Assembly: GCA_021432605.1 (NCBI GenBank)
Contig: MU271146.1
Location: forward strand, 992,001-1,056,000
Reading direction: 5' to 3'
Length of the DNA: 64,000 nucleotides
Origin: Coniochaeta sp. PMI_546
Lineage: Eukaryota; Ascomycota; Sordariomycetes; Coniochaetales; Coniochaetaceae
A program made the position numbers and the translations under genes. Below are positions 10,614 through 20,405 of the stretch, piece after piece. The notes below the pieces were generated by a model that was given only the letters and a program-made list of their open reading frames with translations, ran no database searches and was not told the DNA's origin. The first letter of the stretch is position 1; each line of letters starts with the position of its first letter.

Positions 10614-13196
10614 ATGGACGAAGTCAGCGCCGGTCTCTCGGCTGGAAGCCTGGCTACTATCGTGGTCTTCGGCACGATCTTTTTCATCGGCGGAGTAGCC
10701 TTCATCGGTCTCTACCTCGCGCGTCGTCGGGCGTTATCACACAGCAGCAACGAGCAGGAAGTGTCGAGCTTCGACCACAGCTACAACGATGTCGAAGATA
10801 GTATCGCGACACGTCGGAAGAAGCTGCAGAAGAAGAAGAAGGAATGGCCGCTCACATTCGAGGCGACCGAAATCATGGCTCCCACCCACCACACTGCACC
10901 GCCGCAGATCCCGCCGCTGTTCTCCAAGCAGTCGAGCTTCAGTTCCTTCTTCGGCAAGCTGTCGCCGACCAAGAGCACAAAGACCACAAAGAGCTGGAAG
11001 CAGACGACCTGGATCGACGAGGAAAATCTTCACGGGCCTAAGATGTCCGATGTCCGAGACGTGAACGGGCAGCCATTCAGCCGCGACTCGTGGCCGCTGT
11101 ACACCTTCACCCCGCCCACGATGCCCACGGTAACGCGGGAACACGTCCATCCCTATTATCGTGGCCTATATCAGCAACAGCAGCAGACTCAAGCCCAAAT
11201 GATTGCAGCACAGCCATATATCACATCGGCGGGTCCGAGGCAGCTACCACTCCCTCCACGTCCAGCATTGGTCACATCTAACTGGGTGGCATCGACCATG
11301 GGCCCGGCCGGGGGCTACTATACCTTGCAGGACCTCGTCAAGAACGGGCGAGCCCTCACCACCAACGTACCTCAGAAGTTGGTTCCAGAGAAGACGACGC
11401 AAAACCGCAGCCGCAGCCGCAGTCGCAGTCATAGCCGCCATCGCCCCAGCCGACAGTCTTCGACCGACTCGACTCTGTCCGAGATCCTCAAGTCGACCGA
11501 GCTGCGTCTGGCTGAACGCAGCCCGAGCAAGACCAGGCCAGGTCCAACATCGAGCAAGTCGGGCAACACATCCAGTCGTGAGACTCTACTCGCTAAAGGC
11601 GACAAGCCCTCCGATGACACCGCGTCCTGTCAGTTGTGCAGATCTTGCTCGGCCAGTCCTACCAAGCAAGATCCGGATCAGCCGCCACGTCCGGCTCCAT
11701 CAGCCGCGCCAGGTCACAGCCGTGGCGGCTCCGATTCGTCCGCCTTTGGCCACAAACGTGGCGGCTCCGATTCGTCCGCCGTGTCTGAGCCTGACAGCCT
11801 GATCGATAACGAGTTTCAGATGATCCCAGCCGGCCTGACGAGCCCAAGCAGAACACCCAAGTCGCAGGGTACGCCAGAGCAGTCTCCGGCCAACTCCGTC
11901 TCGTCGGGCCTGCCGACGCTATACAGCGAGTCGGAGGCAGAAGAGGACGAGGGGAGTCCCCTGAAACCCACCATATACCAAAGGACGACCATGAGGCAGC
12001 CCGGACCTTCTGAAGACAACGACCCTTTTACGTCACCTGCGGCTTCTCCAACCAGACCGACCCCATCGCGAGAGCTCTCACAGCCAGCGTCTCAGCGCAA
12101 GGCAACCTTTGGGTCCGAACTCCAGTCAGGCAAAGACACGGTCTCGCCTACAGCTCTGCAATCCCACTATGCCTCCCAACTCCAGGAAGCAGCTTCGTCT
12201 TCGCCTGCTCAACGATCACAACCAGCAGCCTACCTCAACCTCCTACCCCTGGACCTCTACCAGCTCTGCACCCCACCGCGCCAGACGGCGGTCAAGACAC
12301 CGACCATCGTGTCCCCGGACCCAAACACAATGATCGACTCCATCCATCCCAAAAAGCGCATGACAGGCATCTTTGGCACAGCCTCGAGCCCGGCATCCAG
12401 TCCTCCGCCCGTCCCATCCTTCCCGCTCACAGCAGCCTCGAATTCCCAACCACCCACAAAACAAAAGGCCTATCCGCCTCCCCACACCCTGAAACCAAAA
12501 GGCAGCTCGCCGACTCTTGGCAGCTACACATCTCACTCATCCCCAGCCGCCTCAAACGACGCAAGTTCCTCATCGCCCTCGCCCAAAGGGCCGCGGCCCT
12601 GCCCAGCCGCCGCCGCCGCCGACCCGCCCTCCCCCACGCCCCACTCGGCCAGGCGCCAGACCCTCCTGTCGACCCCGGTCAGGGGCCCGAGCATCCGCCT
12701 GCGGGCGCCGAGCAACACGTCCCAGAGCTCGTCCGTCTACTCGCAAGACGCGGCCTCCAGCCCGCCGGTGGTGAGCACCGTCGCGGCGCTGCGGCGGATG
12801 AACAGCGCCGTCAGCAACGCGTCCGGGACCAGCAACGCCAGCGACACCAGCGCCGCGGCGCAGAGCCCCGTGCTGCCCGGCGGGGGCCTCAACAGGTTCG
12901 GCAGCGGGAGGGGCAGTGTCGCTGCCGGGGTGAGGAGGGGGAGGCATAGGCGGGCCAAGGCCGGGAGTAGGAATTACCTCGGCCTGCTGGAGGTGGGCAA
13001 GAGGGGCAGCAAGCTTGATGTCGTTGTTTGGGATGAGAAGGGGAGGGACAAGGAGAATAAGAAGGAGGGCGGTGGGGGGCAGGAGGAGGGGAAGGGGACG
13101 CCGAGAAAGAAGGAGTGGAGGGACAGTAAGGATAGTCTGGGGCTGTATGACGAAGATGGGTTTCTGATTAGTTCGCCTGTTAGGGGCGGCGACTAA
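10614..13196 (+). CDS. Single-pass membrane protein with long Ser/Pro-rich cytoplasmic tail, function unknown
   Basis: One exon of 860 residues beginning at the first in-frame ATG (10614), which follows a purine at -3. Residues 9-33 form one hydrophobic segment (SLATIVVFGTIFFIGGVAFI then GLYLARRR). The following RRR, by the positive-inside rule, suggests an outside N-terminus and a cytosolic tail. The remaining 800 residues are low-complexity, rich in Ser, Pro, Thr and Arg, with an RSRSRSRSHSR run near residue 268 and a 12-residue duplication GGSDSSAFGHKR/GGSDSSAVSE encoded by a 24-base direct repeat at 11721-11744 and 11757-11780. Such proteins are common in Sordariomycetes and carry no assigned domain. 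I do not recognise the gene. Confidence 0.75.
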   Translation: MDEVSAGLSAGSLATIVVFGTIFFIGGVAFIGLYLARRRALSHSSNEQEVSSFDHSYNDVEDSIATRRKKLQKKKKEWPLTFEATEIMAPTHHTAPPQIPPLFSKQSSFSSFFGKLSPTKSTKTTKSWKQTTWIDEENLHGPKMSDVRDVNGQPFSRDSWPLYTFTPPTMPTVTREHVHPYYRGLYQQQQQTQAQMIAAQPYITSAGPRQLPLPPRPALVTSNWVASTMGPAGGYYTLQDLVKNGRALTTNVPQKLVPEKTTQNRSRSRSRSHSRHRPSRQSSTDSTLSEILKSTELRLAERSPSKTRPGPTSSKSGNTSSRETLLAKGDKPSDDTASCQLCRSCSASPTKQDPDQPPRPAPSAAPGHSRGGSDSSAFGHKRGGSDSSAVSEPDSLIDNEFQMIPAGLTSPSRTPKSQGTPEQSPANSVSSGLPTLYSESEAEEDEGSPLKPTIYQRTTMRQPGPSEDNDPFTSPAASPTRPTPSRELSQPASQRKATFGSELQSGKDTVSPTALQSHYASQLQEAASSSPAQRSQPAAYLNLLPLDLYQLCTPPRQTAVKTPTIVSPDPNTMIDSIHPKKRMTGIFGTASSPASSPPPVPSFPLTAASNSQPPTKQKAYPPPHTLKPKGSSPTLGSYTSHSSPAASNDASSSSPSPKGPRPCPAAAAADPPSPTPHSARRQTLLSTPVRGPSIRLRAPSNTSQSSSVYSQDAASSPPVVSTVAALRRMNSAVSNASGTSNASDTSAAAQSPVLPGGGLNRFGSGRGSVAAGVRRGRHRRAKAGSRNYLGLLEVGKRGSKLDVVVWDEKGRDKENKKEGGGGQEEGKGTPRKKEWRDSKDSLGLYDEDGFLISSPVRGGD

Positions 13197-14078
13197 GAGA
13201 TGTTAGGGCTCGAGGGGAGAGAGATCAAGAGAGACATGATCATGGCAGTCAGGTTGAGGCTGTGTGGAATGGGTGGTGATGGACAGGAGACAGACACAGC
13301 TGGGGCAGCGATGGGGTTTTTCTCTTTCTCTTTTGTTAGCGACTGATGTTTTGAGGTGTTGTGGTCTTGCGTCAAAGGGGGTTTCGGTGTCTTTAGGATT
13401 CGTTATGTTCATGTACAGTCTTAAAGTCTGCTGGACACACAGCAGCTCACAGGGGGTTGTCTGGGAAGATGATGGGAGGGAACGAGTGGGTTAAGGAGGA
13501 TAGGTAAGGTACCTTAATTAACTGTAACTAAGCATCATACCCTTTCTCATATACCTACCCTCATGGTGTGCTTGAATCCAGTCACTGCTACAATGACGAC
13601 AGGATATGTTAGCACAAGGTACTGTAATAGTAGTAGTGTGTACGGTCACATGGTGGATGGTGGTTCCCATCCATCGCCTCAGGGCGGCCAAGACATGTAG
13701 TTGATTTAAAAGAGGAGGAGGCAGCTTCCTCGAGCTTCCTGCAACAAAGATGTGGGGCTCTGGAGATGATGTGATCTCGTGTTTTTCCCATTGTAGTCTA
13801 GTCTAGAGGTAGTCTAGATTAACCTCGAGACCATCTGTGGCTAAGGTAGCTTAGACAGCTAGACTACATGTGTAGATTGTGTAGCTTATCTGCGGCAAGC
13901 ACTACCATGCTAGACTTGAATGAACCTCCGGACCGGGCCGTAGCATTGGATCATTAGCTTTGGTCCTGACATCGCTGCCAATTACCGGTCCAGACCAGAT
14001 GGGATAAGTTTGTGTCTAAGTGCAGAACGACAAGCGTACAAGCTTTCTCTTACTTTTGACTTCCAGCTTTGAATTCCG
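13197..14078. other. Intergenic region
   Basis: No gene seen. It contains GGTACCTTAATTAAC near 13507, a cluster of TCTAG motifs near 13793-13920, and the run-up to the minisatellite. Confidence 0.5.
13793..13867. repeat. GTAGTCTAG direct and inverted repeats
   Basis: GTAGTCTAG occurs at 13793-13801 and again at 13809-13817 (16-base spacing), and its reverse complement CTAGACTAC at 13859-13867. The arrangement could form a small hairpin or be a paired protein-binding site. No function is claimed. Confidence 0.7.
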
Positions 14079-14198
14079 AGAGTCTAAATAAGAGTCTAAA
14101 TAAGAGTCTAAATAAGAGTCTAAATAAGAGTCTAAATAAGAGTCTAAATAAGAGTCTAAATGAGAGTCTGAATAAGAGTCTAAATAAGAGTTTCAATG
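14079..14198. repeat. 12-base minisatellite, 10 units
   Basis: Ten tandem copies of AGAGTCTAAATA. Units 1-6 are identical, unit 7 ends in ATG, unit 8 has CTG for CTA, unit 9 is perfect and unit 10 is degenerate (AGAGTTTCAATG). Because the unit is a multiple of three, one plus-strand frame reads an uninterrupted Ser-Leu-Asn-Lys repeat, but that frame overlaps the real 2EXR gene out of frame and is not believed to be coding. The array ends 112 bases before the 2EXR start codon, so it sits in its promoter or 5' leader. Confidence 0.95.
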
Positions 14199-14310
14199 AG
14201 CCATTCTGCCAAGATTCTGAGCGTCGACCACGCGTTTGTCAAATTCACTTTCACAACGTAGCGCAAGGAAGGGCCTTACCGCCTCTCCCAGCTTCACATT
14301 CGTCATCACC

Positions 14311-15228
14311 ATGTCGGCACCGGAGCGTCTCTCGTTCAGTCTTTTCCCGCAGTTGCCAACCGAACTGCGATTCGAAATCTGGCGTCTCTGTCTGCCGTAC
14401 CGTGTCCTGGAGCTGCACTACCCAACCGACGAAACCGTCTTCAGCCCCAGGGAGCCCCCATGGTGGTACGAGACGAACGACGAGATTGCCTATTACAACA
14501 CGAGGGTGCCCGTCATTGCTCGCGTTTGTCGGGAATCACGCCAAGTCGTCTTCGAGACCTGGGCTGTGCTCGCCTCTCTTGATCCAGACCATCCCGCCTT
14601 CTGGAGCGAACGGTGGGATGTCCACCTAGAGCCTTGGTTCGACCGCATCCGTACCGACTACATTTACCTGGGTTGGGCACCTTGTATGGACATGGCAAAT
14701 TTATATACTGGCGATCCAATTCGTCATCTGATATGGGTGGCTGGACAAACGGACCACAGTCGCGTCGTAATCTCGATGGATTTCCTGCTTGAACACTCGG
14801 GCAACGGCAAACATGACACCACAATGTGGAAGACACACGAGCTCGCCGATCTCATGCGCCAGATGCCCGAGTGGACCTTCGTCATCGACGGTTCCGTAAT
14901 GATTACCGCGGATGTGGAAACTGCTGCTGCGTCAGGCTTGTTTGGCCTTCTGGCCGACTCGCGCGTGCAGATAGTCGAAACGGACGATGACGTGCAGTTG
15001 AACAGATTCTTCGCCCTTGACGGTGCGCTTGAGTTCACTCTAAGCCTATGCAAATACCCCGCTGAGCCTGCAGTCGCCTTCAACTTAAGCAGGTTTCAAG
15101 AAGAGATCGAGCTTTCGAAATCTTGGATATCGGAGGCCATCGGAGACCTCTTCCCATCCGAGGAAAACGTACCGAGATATCATGTGGCGGTTATGTTCCG
15201 GCTCTGCACAAACATCAGTGGCCAATGA
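14311..15228 (+). CDS. 2EXR-domain fungal protein
   Basis: One exon of 305 residues starting at ATG 14311 (context TCACCATGT). The N-terminus SFSLFPQLPTELRFEIWRLC matches the 2EXR fold signature (F..F..LP.ELR..IW), an F-box-like element abundant in sordariomycete accessory genomes. The middle has the usual C.ESR-type motif (VCRESRQVVFETW). The rest shows no other domain. Function is unknown for the family. F-box-like roles in protein binding are only inferred. The gene lies in a cluster of fungal-specific genes next to RIP-mutated DNA, and a minisatellite sits just upstream. Confidence 0.85.
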   Translation: MSAPERLSFSLFPQLPTELRFEIWRLCLPYRVLELHYPTDETVFSPREPPWWYETNDEIAYYNTRVPVIARVCRESRQVVFETWAVLASLDPDHPAFWSERWDVHLEPWFDRIRTDYIYLGWAPCMDMANLYTGDPIRHLIWVAGQTDHSRVVISMDFLLEHSGNGKHDTTMWKTHELADLMRQMPEWTFVIDGSVMITADVETAAASGLFGLLADSRVQIVETDDDVQLNRFFALDGALEFTLSLCKYPAEPAVAFNLSRFQEEIELSKSWISEAIGDLFPSEENVPRYHVAVMFRLCTNISGQ

Positions 15229-15708
15229 CAACTGATTTTCGAAACCCTTGGTGTATGTTCTGTCTATCTCTTAAGGCAGCTCAATCCGGAGTTCCACATG
15301 CTTCGCGTGATAGCTCGGGTAGCGGATGACAATGTTCTGGCGAGCGCTTTTGGATGCGATTCAGAGGCATATGTTGGTAGAATCGATGGCCACACCTCAA
15401 ATGCCTGTTGAAGATACGCAAATAGATTTAGCACGATATTTGGTCGCTGTGTCCATTGTTCCAATCCACGCAAAATCACACCGACGGCCACGGCTGCCCG
15501 TTCAAAAGTGCACGTCGTAACGCGGCTCTCGCTGCCCAGTCAAGTCCGTGCTGTTCGACCAGCCGCGCGCCACCTCCGGGTCGAAACTGACAAACGCCTT
15601 GTATCTGCTGACCTGCGCCGCCTTCCAGATATCGTGCATTGTGATGTCATCCCTCGTGCACGCCGCGCCGTAGAAGCGATAGACCAGCTGCTCGAGGCGT
15701 ACCGACGT

Positions 15709-16812
15709 CTAGCCCTCGTAGCCGTCGTCGGCGGTCGGCGAGCCGTTGGCCGGCGGGAAGTCGGCCTCGTACGCCCGAATGTACATGTCGTCGAGGAAAG
15801 TGCCTAGGACCGAGTCGATACACTCCTTGTTGATGACGAGGAACATGTCGGTACGTACAGCTTGGTCCATACGTAGCATATTGGTGCATTCTGGCGAGTC
15901 TAGCATGGCGCGGAACGCGTTACGGATAGTGGTATGGTAATTTCCCTCGGGTTCATCCGGCGAGGACGGCTGGCCGTCGGCCGTGGTACTATTAGCGGTG
16001 GACGGACGACGGGGAGCGTTGAAGAAATGCAGCCTCCATCGCCAGGCAAGGGCCGTTGCCTCGGCGCCGTTGTTCATCATAGCGGCGCGTAGAATGCCAC
16101 GGACGGTAAACTCAAACTTGTCTAGACGTTCGACACTCGTGGTCTCTTGGACCTCGGCGTCGTATAAGGCGATGAAACCCCACCTTCCAAACCCGAGGTT
16201 CTGTTCTTGCAACTGCCTGGCCAGATCGTGCATCCAGGCCGGCGTCGTGTGGCGTTGGCGGGCGCTAAGCCGTACGGTCGTGCGTTCATCCTGTCGGCGC
16301 TGTCTGCGGCTGTAGAATTCGCTTACGGCCTTCTTGTAGGCGAGCGATTCGAGGGGCGCCAGCTCGGAGGCGGCGTTATAGACTCTGTCTAAACGTTCTT
16401 TGATAGTCGTTGAGGCGTTCGCCTTCCCGGAGAAGACCGTCCCAACCTCTTGGAAGGTGATGTCGGCCCAGAAGCGGTCTTTGAGCAGCTTAAGCTCAGC
16501 ATCGGAGAGGTCGCCCGGGCTAGATAGCGCGGTATACACCAGCTCTGCGCGCGAGCGCGTAGTCGCACGGCGGATGTTGGCGGCCTCCTCCTCGGGTTCG
16601 GGAAGGTCTAGTATGCGGCGGCGGTCCTGCTCGGTGAGGCCGGGGCCGGCGCCCTCGCTTGTAGAGGACGAGTTCAGCACTGCTTGCTCGAGCGCCGGAA
16701 ATGCATCAATGAGATCCTGGGCCGTTTCAATTCCCCTCTGTACTCGCAGGTACGACGAGAGATAGGGCTCGTCGGGTGGAAGAGTGTCACCCATACTGTC
16801 TAGTGCTGCCAT
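15709..16812 (-). CDS. Fungal-specific protein of unknown function, C-terminus cut by in-frame TAG
   Basis: An open frame of 367 codons from ATG 16812 (good context, GGGCCATGG; a second Met lies seven codons on) to TAG at 15709-15711. It has charged helical stretches (LSDAELKLLKDRFWADITFQ) and a conserved-looking block ARQLQEQNLGFGRWGFIALY. The same frame continues past the TAG for 68 more codons to TGA at 15502, and this extension reads like protein (RLEQLVYRFYGAACTRDD, then FVSFDPEVARGW). The TAG therefore probably interrupts an older gene of about 436 codons. A C-to-T change in a CA context (CAG to TAG) would fit RIP-type mutation. Sequencing error or stop readthrough are alternatives. I do not recognise the family with certainty. 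Confidence 0.65.
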   Translation of the reverse strand: MAALDSMGDTLPPDEPYLSSYLRVQRGIETAQDLIDAFPALEQAVLNSSSTSEGAGPGLTEQDRRRILDLPEPEEEAANIRRATTRSRAELVYTALSSPGDLSDAELKLLKDRFWADITFQEVGTVFSGKANASTTIKERLDRVYNAASELAPLESLAYKKAVSEFYSRRQRRQDERTTVRLSARQRHTTPAWMHDLARQLQEQNLGFGRWGFIALYDAEVQETTSVERLDKFEFTVRGILRAAMMNNGAEATALAWRWRLHFFNAPRRPSTANSTTADGQPSSPDEPEGNYHTTIRNAFRAMLDSPECTNMLRMDQAVRTDMFLVINKECIDSVLGTFLDDMYIRAYEADFPPANGSPTADDGYEG

Positions 16813-16961
16813 GGCCCAGAACGAGAACGAGAGAAGAGAATAAAACAAGGACGATAGACCTCTTCTTACTAGGTGTCTGATGTGGTAGCTTTAGACATTG
16901 ATTGGCAGTAATAATGTATCTGAATCAATACGTACAAGAGTAGAGAGCCGGACTGCGCGAT

Positions 16962-17666
16962 TCAGTGGCTGTAGTCGCAGCGGTCGCTATGGTCGTTGTA
17001 GATTGGAGTTATAACGATAGTTGGCTGAAGGTGTGGTGAAGTTAAAAGGTCGGCGTGAATAGTTGTCATCGCGTCGCTGTCGCCGTCCAGGCCCAGCCCG
17101 TGATGATGAAGACGGCAAAAAGTATCCTTATTTTCAAGCGACCAGAGAAGCCGTGCAGGCACGGGTGCGGGAACCAGATAATGTATGTCAGCCAGCGCGG
17201 GCAGATGGGCCACCAAGTCAAGAAGCAGGTCCCACGAATTGCTTTGAATCTTGACATCGAGGTCTTCATCCAAGAACTGCGTACATATATATTCCTGGAG
17301 CTGCTCGTGATCTTGTAGGCCTCTATAGTCGCGAAAAAGTGTCGGTCTGCGCCAACGATACTGCTGCTGCGACTGGGTCACAGTATATGTATGCATTTTA
17401 TCGGCAGTGATACACAGGCAACCGACGAAATGCCAGGCATTTTCACGGCTCAGCGTGTCCCGGCAGTCCTCCACAGCCACGGCGAATGTTTGAGGGTCCG
17501 CGATGTCGACACTGATGGTCCGGCAAAGAAGGCGCTTGGCGACTGAATAGCAAGACTTGCTCGCAAGAGCAAACTCCACTAAGTCACTGCAATGTCCCCA
17601 GTACACCCAGTCGCAGATTGCAGAGAAGATCTCCGTTGGGAGTTCGATGAGTGACAGAGGAGGCAT
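16962..17666 (-). CDS. Short F-box-type protein
   Basis: One exon of 234 residues from ATG 17666. An upstream continuation of the frame to 17756 has no ATG. The N-terminus LIELPTEIFSAICDWVYW followed by LVEFALASKSCYSVAKRLL fits an F-box helix pair (LP.EI...I followed by L..LS..C). In the ascomycete F-box proteins familiar to me the F-box is followed by several hundred residues of leucine-rich or variable sequence. This one ends after about 190, so it may be a shortened copy. F-box proteins are substrate adaptors of SCF ubiquitin ligases, and no substrate can be inferred. It lies in the accessory cluster between the interrupted gene and 18.4 kb. Confidence 0.6.
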   Translation of the reverse strand: MPPLSLIELPTEIFSAICDWVYWGHCSDLVEFALASKSCYSVAKRLLCRTISVDIADPQTFAVAVEDCRDTLSRENAWHFVGCLCITADKMHTYTVTQSQQQYRWRRPTLFRDYRGLQDHEQLQEYICTQFLDEDLDVKIQSNSWDLLLDLVAHLPALADIHYLVPAPVPARLLWSLENKDTFCRLHHHGLGLDGDSDAMTTIHADLLTSPHLQPTIVITPIYNDHSDRCDYSH

Positions 17667-18419
17667 CACGTCTTGCAGCCGTCCGATGAGGACTTGCGGA
17701 GAGACTGAAGGTGGATTACTGAAGAGTGGAGAGGGTACGCTGAAATTGCGAGGCAATGCAGGACCTCAAGTGTTGCTGGCGATATAGCCGACGACAGACA
17801 AAAATACGGAGTGATGATAGAGTTCGTGAGGAAGGAGCAGTGCCGCGGTCATGTGGTGATGAGTGGATGTGGATACCGAGAGTTCATCTGCGAAAGAACT
17901 GCCTAAGGTAAGGTAGGTAGTTAGAACAAACGTTGAAGACAGCAAGCGACACCGGGTGCAAGATGTTCCCTTTCTGAACAGTTGAAGCTTTATCATGTTT
18001 AATGAGCGCCTAACTAGCGCAGACTTTTTGCAGATAGGGCGCCATGAAGCTGTTGTTTATGCTGCCCTGTGCCATTCACTGCTCGACATGGCCGTAAATG
18101 GTGAGTCCGGCCTTACGAGGCGCGTAGGAGAGAACGGGAAGTTTCAAGAAAATGGATGCATTCATGTATCTATCATATCTTATCGAGGCCACATTATTCC
18201 AGCCCGCGAGACCCTTGCCCAGACAGAGTCTCTAACGTCCCTTGGGCGCCGGATCAGGAGTTCCTACGGGGGCATCCCTTTCTGAGGCTGCCTTCCTGGC
18301 TTGTGCCATCGCGAACTCGAACAGTGACACACGACCTTGTGGTTGGCCCTCTTGCGCACTGCCCACGCCATAAACAGGCACGACACTGCTCGGCACGCCG
18401 CGCTTCTTCGTGTCTCGAG
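17667..18419. other. Intergenic region
   Basis: Promoter side of the F-box gene and terminator side of the next minus-strand gene. Only short frames without family features. An AAGGTAAGGTAGGTAG motif lies near 17905. Confidence 0.45.
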
Positions 18420-19277
18420 TTAGCAAGCTGACTCTACGTCCAGGTCATATAAAGGGGGGGCAGAAGTGTCAGGGCTCACCGTGCTGAAACGCTTCCATTC
18501 GTATTCTGTCTGGATGTCCACTTCAGCGGGATTCGTCCACGTCACGATCAGCTTGGTCTCGGGCCCAAAAGGTCGCTTTCCCGGCCGGCCGCCGTCCAAC
18601 GCCATGGCCTCGAGGATCTCGTCGCGTCTGGACATGAGGTACGGGTGCACGACCGAGAGGGAGTCGTGGACCGTCACGAACCCGCCGTCGCCCGTTCCCC
18701 TGACGACGAGATCCGTTTCCTTGCCGAGGGGCCTGTCCTCCCCGCAGCAGCGCAGCAGCCTCTTGTCCCCTAGGTCTGGGTCACCCCCTGGTATTGGCTC
18801 GTAGAGGACCTCGGCGGGATCATATGTCGCGTCGGGCTCCGTGTGGTGCTCGTGGATCTCCATCCAAAAGGTGTCCCAATCGTCAAGTGGGTTCACAAAC
18901 AACTTGGCGGACGACACTTTGGGCTCGCTGAGCGGTGAACGCGAGAAGTGATGCCAGGTGGGCTTGCCCTCGTGACCGTCCTTGTCGCCGAGGTAGTAAG
19001 GCTCGGGAACCTCCTCTGGGTCAAACTCCCTCCCGAGGTTCACGATGGAGATGGAGGTCTCGAGCGGGCCATTAAGGGTCCACCGGATGCGGCGGGCGTC
19101 GTCACTGATTCTGGTCTGATGCCCGCGCCCGGCCATGAGCTCTTGCTGCACCCGCTCATGGTACGGGGGAAACGACGACGACGACGGTCTAGATAATGCC
19201 GAGCTGCTATCATGACTGCCTGTCCCCAGTGCCGTGTCACCGCCCCCCCTAGCACTGGCATCCAAATTATCCGACAT
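18420..19277 (-). CDS. Hypothetical protein
   Basis: One exon of 285 residues from ATG 19277. The first 40 residues are Ser-rich and disordered. The rest is mixed alpha/beta in composition with many Asp, Glu and Pro (DPEEVPEPYYLGDKDGHEGK) and several Trp residues (WHHFSRSPLSEP, DDWDTFWMEIHEHH). No signal peptide, membrane segment or catalytic motif is visible and I do not recognise a family. GC-normal composition and a clean open frame support it being a real gene. It is the last gene before the AT-rich block, whose edge lies about 220 bases upstream of its start codon. Confidence 0.6.
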   Translation of the reverse strand: MSDNLDASARGGGDTALGTGSHDSSSALSRPSSSSFPPYHERVQQELMAGRGHQTRISDDARRIRWTLNGPLETSISIVNLGREFDPEEVPEPYYLGDKDGHEGKPTWHHFSRSPLSEPKVSSAKLFVNPLDDWDTFWMEIHEHHTEPDATYDPAEVLYEPIPGGDPDLGDKRLLRCCGEDRPLGKETDLVVRGTGDGGFVTVHDSLSVVHPYLMSRRDEILEAMALDGGRPGKRPFGPETKLIVTWTNPAEVDIQTEYEWKRFSTVSPDTSAPPLYDLDVESAC

Positions 19278-19494
19278 GACACCTTTCGTCGAGGGGCGCT
19301 AAAGGAGTCGGGCTGGGAGTATGTTGTCCTGCGAAAGAAAAGGCGGCCTTGTTAGTGTCCGTGGTGAATATGTACGGGGTGGAACCCCGATGGCCATCAG
19401 AATATAACCAATAGGTCGTGGAAGAAGACATGGCCGGAGCACTAGAAAAGATCACAAGATTCTATAGGGACCGCGATCATATAACGAAAAGGAG

Positions 19495-20405
19495 GTAACC
19501 GGAGGCAAATTAATTATCAAGTCTTTATTAAAAATACCGTAAATTAAAGATAACTAATAACTAATACCTTAGAAATTACGCGAAAGTTAAACGAACTACC
19601 TTTTAAATATTAAAGGTTTGAATTAATTCCCAAATAAAATCGTACTTAATAACTTCTTTATAAAAATTATATAAATCTTACGTAATAAAATATTTAAGAC
19701 GATAAAAGAAATTACGTTTAACTATAATTCAAACGCGAAAGGTATAATTAAAATTAGTAAGACGTAAACGAAGATTATCTTTTTAATTAACGAATACGGT
19801 AACCTTACGAAAAGGAGATTTAAAATAAATAAAGATATATTTACGATATTTCTTAACGAAGGAAACGAATTCGTAAATAATTAATTATAATACGTTAACG
19901 ATTATACGGCGAATAAAAGCCGAAAAATAAAGTTATCTTTTATACTTTTTTCGGGCCCGATAAATAGAATTTACGGTAGGTTTATTATTTAATTATATTA
20001 AAAGTTTAGTTTACGGCGATTTAAGTTTAGATTAAATTACGGCGGTAGATTTATAAAAGGTAAAGGATAAAATAAAGGTTTTCGACGTTTTTAAAAGATT
20101 TTCGTCGAATATATAATTTTCTTTAATAAGGCTAAATAAATCTAAGATAAGCTTACGTATACGGTATAAGTTTAGCTTATCGTTAGTTATTAAAACATTT
20201 GTTTACGGTAACGCGTTAACGAATATAAAGTAACGCGTTAAGTTATTATTTATTACGTTATAAGAATCGTTACGGTTATTATATTATATATAACGTATAA
20301 AATTACTTATAAAACGGTAACGAATCTCCGGTATATCGATATCGTCGCGGTTATAAGATATTAACGCGGTATACGTATAATATATATAAGAAACGAAAAT
20401 ACGAC
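19495..20405. repeat. AT-rich RIP-mutated block 1
   Basis: Composition changes abruptly to AT-rich DNA lacking open frames. In the 60 bases from 19681 I count one CA, no TG, five CG and nine TA. Loss of CA/TG with gain of TA while CG persists is the mark of repeat-induced point mutation, which acts on duplicated DNA. The block is therefore most likely an old, inactivated transposon or other repeat. The family cannot be named from what remains. Confidence 0.85.

Noticed and set aside
14069-14629. Plus-strand open frame beginning with repeated Ser-Leu-Asn-Lys
   Set aside because: It arises from the 12-base minisatellite and then overlaps the 2EXR gene in another frame. The 2EXR frame carries the recognised domain.
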